Part shown: positions 7,194 to 15,220 of the stretch, in pieces
Layout: the number at the start of each line of letters is the position of its first letter
Position numbering within the stretch: the first letter of the stretch is position 1
From: Crocosphaera sp.
Lineage (GTDB): Bacteria > Cyanobacteriota > Cyanobacteriia > Cyanobacteriales > Microcystaceae
NCBI GenBank assembly: GCA_030064935.1
Contig: JASJEA010000008.1
Location: 1-32,987, forward strand
Reading direction: 5' to 3'
Length of the DNA stretch: 32,987 nt
Translations under genes and position numbers: made by a program
The notes under the pieces: generated by a model
What the model was told of the DNA's origin: nothing
The model's input: the letters and a program-made list of their open reading frames with translations, nothing else
The model's database searches: none

Positions 7194-8732
7194 GTGGTGC
7201 AAAGTACCCAACCTAAAGAAAAGTTAAACAAATTTGAAAAGATCAAGGCTGAAAAAGATGGACTAGATATAAAAGATGAACTAGAAAACTTTGCCCGCAT
7301 CGGTTGGGAAGCAATGGACAAAAGCGATCTTGAACATCGCCTTAAATGGGTGGGTATTTTCTATCGCCCTGTCACCCCTGGCAAGTTCATGTTAAGGATG
7401 CGGATGCCCAACGGCATCTTAACCAGTGAACAAATGCGAGTTCTTGGTCATATTGTACAACGATATGGGGAAGATGGAAACGCTGACATCACCACCCGCC
7501 AAAACCTCCAATTGAGGGGTATTAGACTCGAAGATATCCCCGAAATCTTTAACCTTCTCAACTCTGCCAAGATGACATCCATGCAGTCAGGAATGGATAA
7601 TGTCCGTAATATTACGGGTTCACCTATGGCTGGTTTAGATGCAGATGAACTAATCGACACCCGTGAGTTAGTCCAAAAAGTGCAGGACATGATTACTAAC
7701 AAAGGTGAAGGTAATTATGACTTCACTAACTTACCCCGAAAATTCAATATTGCCATTGAAGGGGGGCGGGATAACTCAGTTCACGCTGAAATTAACGATA
7801 TTGCCTTGGTTCCTGCTTATAAGAACGATGAACTAGGATTTAACGTGGTAGTGGGTGGTTTCTTCTCAGCTAAACGCTGCGAAGCTGCTATTCCCCTTAA
7901 CGCGTGGGTTCCTCCCACAGAAGACGCTGTTGTGGGGCTATGTCGTGCCATTTTGACTGTATTTAGGAATAATGGCTCAAGGGCAAATCGTCAAAAGTCA
8001 CGCCTGATGTGGTTAGTGGATGAATGGGGCTTAGATCAATTCCGTGAGGCGGTAGAAGGGGAATTAGGCTATAAATTAACCCCAGAAGCCGAAAAAGACG
8101 CAATTGACTGGGAAAAACGCGATCATATTGGAATCTTCCCCCAAAAACAAGCAGGTTACAACTATGCGGGTATGCACGTCCCTGTGGGTCGTTTGTACGC
8201 TGAGGATATGTTAGACTTCGCAAGGATAGCAGAAGTCTATGGAAACGGAGAACTTCGCCTCACCGTTGAGCAAAATATCATTATTCCCCATATTGCTGAC
8301 GAAAACTTAGAGGTATTTTTAGAAGAACCTATCCTCAGAAAATTTAGTATTAACCCAAAACCCCTACAAAGAGCCTTAGTTTCCTGTACAGGGGCGCAAT
8401 TTTGTAACTTTGCTCTGGTTGAGACGAAAAATCGGGCTGTAGCTTTAGCTAAGGAACTCGATGAAGCCTTAGAACTTCCCCAAACCGTTCGTATTCATTG
8501 GACAGGTTGCCCCAACTCCTGTGGACAACCCCAAGTGGCCGATATTGGTTTAATGGGCACAAAAGTTCGCAAAGAGGGCAAAACCGTTGAAGGGGTTGAC
8601 CTGTATATGGGGGGAAAAGTGGGTAAAGATGCTCATTTAGGTACGTGTGTCCAAAAAGGTATTGCTTGCGATGATTTACTGCCTGTTTTGACTGATATCT
8701 TAATTAAGAATTTTGGTGCAAAACGTCGGTAA
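7194..8732 (+). CDS. nirA: Ferredoxin-nitrite reductase
   Basis: Reduces nitrite to ammonium with six electrons from reduced ferredoxin, in the cytosol. The 512-residue protein has the two duplicated half-domains of the nitrite/sulfite reductase family. The four cysteines that bind the 4Fe-4S cluster and bridge to siroheme are Cys398 and Cys404 (CTGAQFC) and Cys439 and Cys443 (CPNSC). The siroheme-contacting region TTRQNLQLRGI (100-110) is present. The start is GTG at 7194, supported by TGGAGG at 7179-7184. It is the first gene of an operon with nrtP and a NarK-type transporter, which argues for nitrite rather than sulfite reductase. Regulation by NtcA is suggested by the upstream site. Confidence 0.96.
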   Translation: MVQSTQPKEKLNKFEKIKAEKDGLDIKDELENFARIGWEAMDKSDLEHRLKWVGIFYRPVTPGKFMLRMRMPNGILTSEQMRVLGHIVQRYGEDGNADITTRQNLQLRGIRLEDIPEIFNLLNSAKMTSMQSGMDNVRNITGSPMAGLDADELIDTRELVQKVQDMITNKGEGNYDFTNLPRKFNIAIEGGRDNSVHAEINDIALVPAYKNDELGFNVVVGGFFSAKRCEAAIPLNAWVPPTEDAVVGLCRAILTVFRNNGSRANRQKSRLMWLVDEWGLDQFREAVEGELGYKLTPEAEKDAIDWEKRDHIGIFPQKQAGYNYAGMHVPVGRLYAEDMLDFARIAEVYGNGELRLTVEQNIIIPHIADENLEVFLEEPILRKFSINPKPLQRALVSCTGAQFCNFALVETKNRAVALAKELDEALELPQTVRIHWTGCPNSCGQPQVADIGLMGTKVRKEGKTVEGVDLYMGGKVGKDAHLGTCVQKGIACDDLLPVLTDILIKNFGAKRR

Positions 8733-8737
8733 TCAAA

Positions 8738-8760
8738 GGGGCTTAACAATGTTAATCCCC
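8738..8760 (+). terminator. Intercistronic palindrome nirA-nrtP
   Basis: Arms GGGGCTTAACA and TGTTAATCCCC pair with a single C/T mismatch and almost no loop. It begins five bases after the nirA stop codon and is followed by CTAAAA, not a U-run. A near-identical structure follows nrtP. It could be a partial terminator, an RNA-stability or processing element that sets relative expression, or a protein-binding palindrome. Confidence 0.5.
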
Positions 8761-8803
8761 TAAAAAAATCAAAATTAACTTAACTCAGAGGAAAACAACG
8801 AAA

Positions 8804-10393
8804 ATGCTTGGAGAAATGTGGTCATTGAGAGGAAGGTATAAAATACTACACATGACGTGGTTTGCCTTCTTTTTATCCTTTGTAGTTTGGTTTAACCTTG
8901 CACCTTTAGCTACTCAGGTAAAAGCTGATTTTGGGCTAGAAGTCAGTCAAATCCGAACCTTAGCTATTTGTAACGTCGCTTTAACCGTTCCTGCGCGGAT
9001 TATTATCGGAATGTTATTGGATCGCTACGGACCGAGGATCACCTATACATTACTGTTGATGTATGCAGCTATTCCCTGTTTAATCTTTGCCACGGCACAA
9101 AACTTTACCCAATTAGTCATTGGAAGATTAATGTTGGGTATCGTCGGTGCAGGGTTTGTGATTGGGATTCGCATGGTTGCAGAATGGTTTCCTCCCAAAG
9201 AGATCGGACTAGCAGAAGGTATTTATGGCGGTTGGGGTAACTTTGGTTCTGCTGCTGCTGCTTTTACCCTTCCCACCATCGGCGGATGGTTCGCTTTTGG
9301 CGCACTTTCCCCCGCAGGTGATCCCCTACTCAACTGGAGGCTTTGTATCGCTGGAACAGGCATTATTGCTGCGCTGTATGGAATTTTATACTACAATAAC
9401 GTCCAAGATCATCCCCCAGGAAAAACTTACCGCAAGCCCGAAAGCGCAAGAGGGATCGAAGTTACCACAAAGCGTGATTTTTGGTTCTTAATGGTGATGA
9501 ATGCACCCTTATCCGGCATTCTCATGGTCTTAGCTTGGCGGTTAACTAAAGTAGGTTTCTATGGTGTCAATACCATGTACATAGTTTGGGCTTGTTTATT
9601 GGGCTTATATCTGTTCCAAGCTTATAACTGTTGGGTGGTGAATAAGGATTTAATGACCGGTAAGAAGCATTATCCAGCAAAAGATCGTTATCGTTTTTCT
9701 CAGGTTGCTATTCTAGAATTAACATACATTGTCAACTTTGGCTCAGAGTTAGCGGTGGTTTCCATGCTTCCAGCTTTCTTTGAAGGAACATTTCCCTTAA
9801 CCCCAGCACAAGCAGGGATGATCGCCTCTAGTTATGCCTTTATGAACTTGATGTCTCGTCCAGGTGGGGGTTTAATCTCAGATAAGTTGGGTAGTCGTAA
9901 GAATACAATGGCCGTCTTAACCTTCTGTATGGGTATTGGTTATCTGATGATGGGTAGTGTCAGTAGCAGTTGGTGGCTACCTGGAGCTATTTTATTAACC
10001 ATGGCTTGTTCTTTCTTTGTGCAAGCAGGAGAAGGGTCAACTTTTGCCATTGTTCCCCTGGTAAAACGTCGTATTACTGGTCAAGTCGCAGGAAACGTGG
10101 GGGCTTACGGGAATGTAGGCGCAGTGGCTTATTTAACCATTTTTAGTCTCTTACCCGAATGGTTAGGAGGAGGCAAAGATCCTAGTCCGGCAATTATTGC
10201 TCAAGCCAATACTGCCTTTTTCCAAATCATGGGTATTATGGCAATTATTGTGGCCTTTTTATGCTGGTTTATTCTCAAAGAACCCGAAGGCTCTTTTTCT
10301 GAACATCACGAAGGCGAAGAAGAAGATTCGCAGTTACAGCCTGTTCATGCAATGGAAAACGATATTTCTGTTAACTCTATTTCTAGGGGTTAA
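8804..10393 (+). CDS. nrtP: Nitrate/nitrite permease, MFS NNP family (NrtP type)
   Basis: Inner-membrane major-facilitator importer for nitrate and nitrite. The 529-residue protein has about 12 membrane segments and a polar C-terminal tail with an acidic stretch (EGEEED). The two nitrate-signature regions are visible: GGWGNFGSAAAAF in segment 5 and GNVGAYGNVGAVAY in segment 11. The two substrate-binding arginines are likely Arg65 (VPARIIIG) and the Arg of MSRPGGG. The MFS loop motif is present (GMLLDRYGPR). An AGAGGA ribosome site precedes the ATG. The gene sits 71 nt after nirA and belongs to the same operon. The permease form, instead of the ABC NrtABCD system, is typical of marine and some unicellular cyanobacteria. 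Confidence 0.93.
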   Translation: MLGEMWSLRGRYKILHMTWFAFFLSFVVWFNLAPLATQVKADFGLEVSQIRTLAICNVALTVPARIIIGMLLDRYGPRITYTLLLMYAAIPCLIFATAQNFTQLVIGRLMLGIVGAGFVIGIRMVAEWFPPKEIGLAEGIYGGWGNFGSAAAAFTLPTIGGWFAFGALSPAGDPLLNWRLCIAGTGIIAALYGILYYNNVQDHPPGKTYRKPESARGIEVTTKRDFWFLMVMNAPLSGILMVLAWRLTKVGFYGVNTMYIVWACLLGLYLFQAYNCWVVNKDLMTGKKHYPAKDRYRFSQVAILELTYIVNFGSELAVVSMLPAFFEGTFPLTPAQAGMIASSYAFMNLMSRPGGGLISDKLGSRKNTMAVLTFCMGIGYLMMGSVSSSWWLPGAILLTMACSFFVQAGEGSTFAIVPLVKRRITGQVAGNVGAYGNVGAVAYLTIFSLLPEWLGGGKDPSPAIIAQANTAFFQIMGIMAIIVAFLCWFILKEPEGSFSEHHEGEEEDSQLQPVHAMENDISVNSISRG

Positions 10394-10413
10394 CTCGATT
10401 CAATGATCAATGT

Positions 10414-10434
10414 GGGCTTAATAATATTAAGCCC
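10414..10434 (+). terminator. Intercistronic palindrome nrtP-narK
   Basis: A perfect palindrome with arms GGGCTTAATA and TATTAAGCCC around one central A, followed by CCTAAAA. In sequence and position (20 nt after the stop codon) it resembles the palindrome after nirA, so the two probably act alike on the operon transcript. Confidence 0.5.
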
Positions 10435-10467
10435 CTAAAAGGGTTTACTGAAAATTAATGATTATTG

Positions 10468-10503
10468 TTCAAACTTCACACTACAAAGAAGTTTGAAGGA
10501 GAG
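10468..10503 (+). promoter_or_regulatory. Hairpin adjoining the narK Shine-Dalgarno
   Basis: A perfect 10-bp stem (TTCAAACTTC at 10468-10477 with GAAGTTTGAA at 10488-10497; loop of 10 nt) ends inside the ribosome binding site AAGGAGAG (10496-10503). The first two bases of that site are paired in the hairpin. The structure could modulate translation of the third operon gene. This is inferred from sequence only. Confidence 0.45.
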
Positions 10504-10511
10504 AATGAAAA

Positions 10512-12071
10512 ATGCGAGAAGTGGTTCAATGGAACCCCGAAGACACTGAGTTTTGGAAAACTCAAGGAATGCGTCGTGCAAATCGTAATCTTTGGTCATC
10601 AATTCCCTGTTTATTATGTGCCTTTGCGGTTTGGCTTTATTGGAGCATTATAACCGTTCAAATGAAAAACCTAGGATTTCCTTTTGATACAGCACAACTG
10701 TTTAATTTGAGTGCAGTGGCTGGATTAACTGGAGCAACATTACGCATACCTAATTCATTTTTAATTGCTATTTCTGGCGGCAGAAATGTTATTGTATTAA
10801 CAACTGCTCTACTGATTGTTCCCACTTTAGGGGCAGGGATTGCCTTGCAAAACCCTGAAACCCCCTATAGTCTCTTTGTCTGTTTAGCAGCTTTATCTGG
10901 CATTGGTGGTGGCAATTTTGCCTCATCAATGTCCAATATTAGTTTCTTTTTTCCTAAAAAAAATCAAGGGGCTGCATTAGGTTTAAATGCAGGACTTGGA
11001 AACTTAGGAGTTAGCGTCATGCAGGTGTTATTACCCTTTGTCATGACCTTTGCTTTGTTTGGCTCTTTTAGTGGCTCAGGAATAGCTTTACCGACGGATG
11101 TGGGAGGAAAAACTGCAGGAACTTTAATCTGGTTACAAAACTGTGGGTTAGTTTGGGTTCCTATTTTAGTTATTTTGGCTATAAATGCTTGGGTTAATAT
11201 GGATAATTTACCCACAGCAAGCCCCGATATAGGCTCAAGTAAGCAAGAAACAATGGCAGCTTTAGTTAAGTCTTTTGTTCTCATTTTATGTGGTTTTTTG
11301 AGTGCCAGCATTGGCTTATATATGCTGCTCAAAGTTAATATTAATATGTGGATTGTTTTGCCTATTACCATTGCTTTAACAGTGGTAATAATGGGGATAG
11401 TACAACGTCCTTTTAATATTTCTTTGACTCCTCAATTCAAGATTTTCAAAAATAAACATAACTGGATCATGACTTGGTTATATACCATGACTTTTGGTTC
11501 CTTTATTGGTTATTCCGCTGCCTTTCCTTTACTGATTCGGGTGGTATTTGGAGACTTACCCGATGGTACTGCTAACCCCAATGCAATTAATCCCTTTGCC
11601 TATGCTTGGTTAGGCCCTTTAGTAGGATCATTAATTCGTCCCATTGGAGGTTGGTTATCGGATAAATGGGGTGGTGCAAATGTTACCCATTGGGATACAA
11701 TTGTCATGATTGGCTCTGCTTTAGGGGTGGCTTATTACGTTAAACAAGCCAGTGATTCTCAAACCCCAGAAATCTATTTTGTACCGTTTCTTATCCTTTT
11801 CTTGATTCTTTTTATCACAACGGGTATTGGTAATGGTTCCACATTTCGCATGATTCCCATCATTTTTGAACCAAAACAAGCAGGACCAGTATTAGGATGG
11901 ACTTCAGCCGTTGCTGCTTATGGTGCGTTTATTATTCCTAAAGTCTTCGGGGGACAAATTAAAGCAGGGCATCCTGAATATGCCTTGTATGGTTTTGCCT
12001 TGTATTATCTCAGTTGTTTAATCGTTAATTGGTGGTTTTATGCCCGTAAAAATGCAGAAATTCCTTGTTAA
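10512..12071 (+). CDS. narK: NarK-type nitrate/nitrite transporter (MFS NNP family)
   Basis: Second NNP-family membrane transporter of the operon, 519 residues. It closely follows the pattern of E. coli NarK/NarU and not that of NrtP: the N-terminal WNPEDxxFW motif (7-15), NRNLWSSIPCLLCAF, LRIPNSF with the substrate Arg78, and the signature run FASSMSNISFFFPK followed by QGAALGLNAGLGNLGVSVMQ. A second conserved Arg lies in LIRPIGGWLSDKWGG and the second nitrate signature near SAVAAYGAFIIPK. NarK proteins exchange nitrate for nitrite, so the protein may export surplus nitrite or add uptake capacity. An extended insert after segment 6 (about 215-300, two extra hydrophobic stretches) makes it longer than E. 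coli NarK. The ATG follows AAGGAGAG. Lateral origin is possible. Confidence 0.8.
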   Translation: MREVVQWNPEDTEFWKTQGMRRANRNLWSSIPCLLCAFAVWLYWSIITVQMKNLGFPFDTAQLFNLSAVAGLTGATLRIPNSFLIAISGGRNVIVLTTALLIVPTLGAGIALQNPETPYSLFVCLAALSGIGGGNFASSMSNISFFFPKKNQGAALGLNAGLGNLGVSVMQVLLPFVMTFALFGSFSGSGIALPTDVGGKTAGTLIWLQNCGLVWVPILVILAINAWVNMDNLPTASPDIGSSKQETMAALVKSFVLILCGFLSASIGLYMLLKVNINMWIVLPITIALTVVIMGIVQRPFNISLTPQFKIFKNKHNWIMTWLYTMTFGSFIGYSAAFPLLIRVVFGDLPDGTANPNAINPFAYAWLGPLVGSLIRPIGGWLSDKWGGANVTHWDTIVMIGSALGVAYYVKQASDSQTPEIYFVPFLILFLILFITTGIGNGSTFRMIPIIFEPKQAGPVLGWTSAVAAYGAFIIPKVFGGQIKAGHPEYALYGFALYYLSCLIVNWWFYARKNAEIPC

Positions 12072-12077
12072 GAAGAT

Positions 12078-12098
12078 TGAAACATAATAAAAGTTTCA
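12078..12098 (+). terminator. Weak hairpin after narK
   Basis: Arms TGAAAC and GTTTCA flank an A-rich 9-nt loop, 7 nt after the narK stop. There is no U-run; it is a possible operon end only. The remainder up to 12190 holds a short pyrimidine-rich repeat and no gene. Confidence 0.25.
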
Positions 12099-12190
12099 GT
12101 TAGTAATACCAGATAGGCTTATTATCGTAGATTAATATTCTTTCTCCCTCTGCCTCCTTAAGATGATTATCTACTTTCTAAAGCGGAGAT

Positions 12191-12520
12191 GTTAACCCTA
12201 AATTCACATCCCAAAAATGCTGCCATTGTGGGTATATTCACAAAGAAAACCGCAATAAAGAACGTTTTTTGTGTCTTAATTGCGGTTTCTTTGGTGATGC
12301 TGATATTCAAGCCTCAGTGAATATTGGAATTAAAGGACTTGAAACTCTTGGAATTAGTCAATCTAAGCTACTGATGGTCAATCAGAAAGTCACGCCCAAA
12401 CCTGAATTAACAGGTTCTAAAAATAGGGAGAAAATATCAATCTCGTCGGAGATTGAGCCTGGGAACCTTCAGCAGTTGAGTTTGTTTGAATGGGTGAACG
12501 GGGAAGTGATTCCCTGTTAG
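12191..12520 (+). pseudogene. IS200/IS605-family TnpB, C-terminal relic
   Basis: About 109 codons that match the C-terminal end of the TnpB RNA-guided nuclease of IS200/IS605-type elements. Reading from 12191, VNPKFTSQKCCHCG leads into the zinc ribbon (C-x2-C ... C-x2-C: CCHCG, then CLNCG), followed by GDADIQASVNI, where the Asp of the final RuvC motif lies. The tail ends in QLSLFEW, a usual TnpB ending. The first two RuvC acidic motifs and the whole N-terminal two thirds are missing, and an in-frame stop lies at 12179. It therefore cannot be a working nuclease. A terminal hairpin follows directly, so the right end of the old element is preserved and the left end lost. Confidence 0.85.
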
Positions 12521-12560
12521 AATCCCCAACTTCAGCCAGAGCAAGTTGGGGTTCTTCAAT
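12519..12560. mobile_element. IS200/IS605-type right-end hairpin; shared terminator
   Basis: CCCCAACTT (12524-12532) and AAGTTGGGG (12543-12551) form a 9-bp stem with a 10-nt loop directly after the TnpB stop codon. In IS200/IS605 elements this position holds the right-end hairpin and the 3' part of the guide RNA scaffold. It begins with AGAATCCCC, as does the solo end at 24725, and continues to TTCAA. It also overlaps the stop codon of the opposite-strand amylase gene (12556-12558), so it may now terminate transcription from both sides. Confidence 0.55.
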
Positions 12561-13884
12561 TAGCTAACCACATTTGAGCCGTTCTTGGGTTAATCGATAA
12601 ATTAAAGCGATCGCCCTCAAGTCTCATGTGGTTGTGATTGATTAAATCTTCATACTCACTAGGCTGTCTTAAGCCATAAGTGCTAAACTCCACCCAAGCA
12701 TGATCACCTCCCTTATTGATGGCAACAATGCCACAATCTCCCCGTCGGAAGACTAAGACTAAGTCACTTTCATATAGTATGGTCATGGTTTGTCCCTGAA
12801 CCTGATTGTGAAAGCGAATCATACGCTTAATATCGTCTCTTTTAAACGCATCGCACCAGCGATCATGATCTTCAGGATGTCTGTGGACTGATTCGTTATG
12901 ATCTGAGTAAATTAAAGGAAGACCTCCATCTTTCCCTACAATATAGGCATAAGCTAAATTTTCATCGGTGCGATCGAGTAACAGGTGACGAAAATCCTCA
13001 TTATGAGGAAGATCATGATTGACCACAAAAGTAACAGAGCGACTCCAAGGTAAACCATTGTTCTCGTTTTCAGGACGGGCTAATTTTCTGAGAGAACCTC
13101 CCATCTCGAATGCTTTGCGGATGGTTTGAAACAAACGGAAATCATAGGCAGATAGCCAAGTTTCCTCAAGAAAGGGATCTAAAAATATTCTTTCTTCATG
13201 ATCATTAGTGGTCAATACTTCCCCAAACAAATAGCGTCCAGCCAAGGAATCACTATCAGCAAAATTATCAATCATACGCTTGCTTATATGTTTGATCGCA
13301 TCAATACGGAAGCCATCAAAGCCCATTTCTGCCAAGGCCGTTAACATAGTTCGTTGTTGTAATAACACCCAAGAAGAATCCATTAAATCGGGTAAATCAC
13401 TAATATCTCCATAAACAACCCGGTGTCTATCAGTCCATTCATGCTCTTGAATATTGCCTGAACGATTAAAATCATTACCAGAAAATAAGCCTTCATTCAA
13501 ATCGCCATACAATTTATTGGCTTCAAATAAGTCTCGATTATGTTTATAGTTTTCTAGTTCAGCTTTCCCTGGAAAGTTTAAGCGATCTTCTCTCTGTTCA
13601 TTGGCCATGTGATTGATAACAATATCAGCATAAATCTTCAGTTTAGGCTCACCTGTATGACATTGTTTAATCAATTCCTCTAGTTCTTTTTTCCCTCCGA
13701 GATGGGACAAAAGCACTCGATAATCTTTGGGTTGATAACGTTGCCACCAGTGATGAGAGTTAACATCTGAATAGAGAATGGGTGGAATTAGTAGTGCACC
13801 ATAACCTGCATCTCGTATTTCTCCTAGTCGATCAATAATTTCTTGATACTTCCAATTGAAAACATGAAGTACGACATCACTCAT
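12556..13884 (-). CDS. Alpha-amylase family glycoside hydrolase (GH13)
   Basis: Cleaves or transfers alpha-1,4-glucan chains. I chose the ATG at 13884 (442 residues, starting MSDVVLHVFNWKY); the frame could extend to an ATG at 13965, but the added 27 residues are not family-like and AAGGA lies 10 nt before the chosen ATG. All GH13 regions are present: region I DIVINH (87-92), region II GFRIDAIKH with nucleophile Asp195, region III with acid/base Glu222 (GEVLTT), and region IV NHD (289-291). A short beta-domain closes the C terminus. There is no signal peptide, so it is probably cytosolic and acts on glycogen. It lies opposite to the nitrate genes and between their two blocks. Exact specificity is not clear. 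Confidence 0.88.
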   Translation of the reverse strand: MSDVVLHVFNWKYQEIIDRLGEIRDAGYGALLIPPILYSDVNSHHWWQRYQPKDYRVLLSHLGGKKELEELIKQCHTGEPKLKIYADIVINHMANEQREDRLNFPGKAELENYKHNRDLFEANKLYGDLNEGLFSGNDFNRSGNIQEHEWTDRHRVVYGDISDLPDLMDSSWVLLQQRTMLTALAEMGFDGFRIDAIKHISKRMIDNFADSDSLAGRYLFGEVLTTNDHEERIFLDPFLEETWLSAYDFRLFQTIRKAFEMGGSLRKLARPENENNGLPWSRSVTFVVNHDLPHNEDFRHLLLDRTDENLAYAYIVGKDGGLPLIYSDHNESVHRHPEDHDRWCDAFKRDDIKRMIRFHNQVQGQTMTILYESDLVLVFRRGDCGIVAINKGGDHAWVEFSTYGLRQPSEYEDLINHNHMRLEGDRFNLSINPRTAQMWLAN

Positions 13885-14028
13885 AACAATTTTTTCCTTG
13901 TAGCGGGATATTGCTTTCAGTTGCAATAATCCTATTTTAACTGACAAGAACCCCCCTGTTATCAAAAATCAAACAAAGAGAAATTAAACCTAGGTAAAAC
14001 TACCTTTTTACTTAAGTCTATCAAAAGA

Positions 14029-14456
14029 CTGATACTGGATATTATGGCAGTATTTGGGTTTCCTGAAGGGGCAAAAGGTTACTATCAACAATGGAAGGAA
14101 GATAATGTTGTTTCTCAAGTAGTGTTTGCAATTGTTTTACCAGGAAATACTCAAGCTTAAATGAGTTGAAAATTGCTTTTTTATGAGCGTTACGGTGTAG
14201 AAGAATATTATATTTATGAACCTCATAAATATAAACTAACTGGACTATTAAGAAGTAACTAAGGGTTAGAAATTATTGATAACATAGATGGTTAGATTAG
14301 TCATCATTTAGGAATTATTTTTGAAAGAAAAACCCCTCATTAACCCTTGATTATCGTGATGGTAATCTTTTTAAAACTTAAACATAAGAAAAATAACGAG
14401 TAGATAAATTAGCAGCTAAATTAAAAGAATTAGAAATTAACTCAGATGAACTGTAA
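14029..14456 (+). pseudogene. Uma2-family (DUF820) nuclease pseudogene
   Basis: Translation shows a degraded copy of the Uma2/DUF820 restriction-endonuclease-like family, very abundant in cyanobacteria. Recognisable pieces in order are DIMAVFG, QWKEDNVVSQVVFAIVLPGN, then after stops at 14158 and 14167 KLLFYERYGVEEYYIYEPH, LTGLLRSN, a further stop, LEIIDNIDG and HHLGIIFERKTP. A frameshift near 14340 leads to LDYRDGNLF and, after more stops, the coiled-coil tail KLAAKLKELEINSDEL that ends at 14456. The N-terminal third is missing. Two stops fit single-base changes of the expected Glu and Arg codons (GAA to TAA, CGA to TGA). It is not functional. The stretch 13885-14028 holds nothing else I recognise. 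Confidence 0.75.
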
Positions 14457-14595
14457 AAAAATGTTAAATGAGATGAGATATTTTTTTCTTAAAATATCAG
14501 TTTTGCTATGATGGTGGCATTCCCGAAGTAAACTAATTATTGATACTCAGTCTATAACCCTAGAACATTTTCCTATATCTTATCAAGGATTTATC

Positions 14596-14853
14596 ATGAG
14601 AATTGCAGAAATTGAAAATGAGTATTACAACAGGACATTTCACTATCTTCTAACCCTATTGCATGATATTAGGTATATAGAGGATTTGAAGTCACAGTCC
14701 AATATATTTTCGTTACAATTACAAGAAATAGAAAAAGAAGTTATGAAAGATTTATATGATGCAATTGAATTGTATGAAAAACCTCCTAATGAAAAAGTTT
14801 ATGACGATTTAAACGACGATATTAAAAAAATTATTGGACTAAAAAAATCGTAA
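14596..14853 (+). CDS. Hypothetical 85-residue helical protein (ORF A)
   Basis: I do not recognise this protein. It is acidic and almost entirely helix-forming (Glu-, Leu- and Lys-rich), with a heptad-like stretch at about 28-60. It has no signal peptide or membrane segment. The ATG is preceded by AAGGA about 6 nt upstream, which supports translation. It is the first of three very AT-rich frames (A, B, C) filling the gap between the Uma2 pseudogene and narB. It could be intact, or the first part of a larger gene broken further downstream. Confidence 0.5.
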   Translation: MRIAEIENEYYNRTFHYLLTLLHDIRYIEDLKSQSNIFSLQLQEIEKEVMKDLYDAIELYEKPPNEKVYDDLNDDIKKIIGLKKS

Positions 14854-14860
14854 GTTATAA

Positions 14861-15220
14861 ATAGTAAAAGAAAAGACTAAAGAATTAATAGACTATTATA
14901 AAAAATATAACTATAGGTGGAGTAACAGCCCAGAAAATAGTCAAAACTACGAAAAAATTAAGAATTTTTCAAAATTATTAGAATCGAAGGAAACGCCTAA
15001 TAATATTGATAATAAAACTTATTATGAGATTAATGACCAATTATATAGCGTGAAAATGTTTTTTTACAAAGCAGCTAAAGATCGCAAAAGTGATTATGAT
15101 GAAATTAAAGAGAGACTTCAAAAAATAAAAAATGACATCAACGAAACTAAGAAAAAGATGATAACAAAAAGAATTATTGTTGATGTTATTATTATCAACA
15201 AAAGTAAAAAAAGAATATGA
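14861..15220 (+). other. Open frame without a start codon (ORF B)
   Basis: A 119-codon stop-free frame whose translation is protein-like: Lys-, Glu- and Asn-rich, with probable coiled coil in the last 50 codons (DEIKERLQKIKNDINETKKK). No usable start is present near its beginning; the first candidates are GTG at 15050 and ATG at 15056, giving only about 55 residues. It ends in an ATGA overlap with ORF C, a typical coupling signal. A stop at 14858 in the same frame blocks any simple frameshift link from ORF A. It may be a gene that has lost its 5' end or a rare-start gene. Confidence 0.4.

Noticed and set aside
7194-8732. Sulfite reductase instead of nitrite reductase
   Set aside because: The families share motifs, but the neighbouring nitrate transporters and the NtcA-like site point to NirA.
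10964-11371. A 135-codon ORF antisense to narK
   Set aside because: It lies fully inside a well-supported transporter gene and has no family features; a shadow of the coding strand.
12191-12560. A TnpB-derived RNA-guided repressor (TldR-like)
   Set aside because: Such repressors keep nearly full-length TnpB with altered active residues; here two thirds of the protein is gone.
14596-15220. Programmed frameshift joining ORF A and ORF B at the A7 run near 14841-14847
   Set aside because: The ORF B frame has a stop at 14858-14860 between the slippery run and its open part, so a simple shift cannot connect them.
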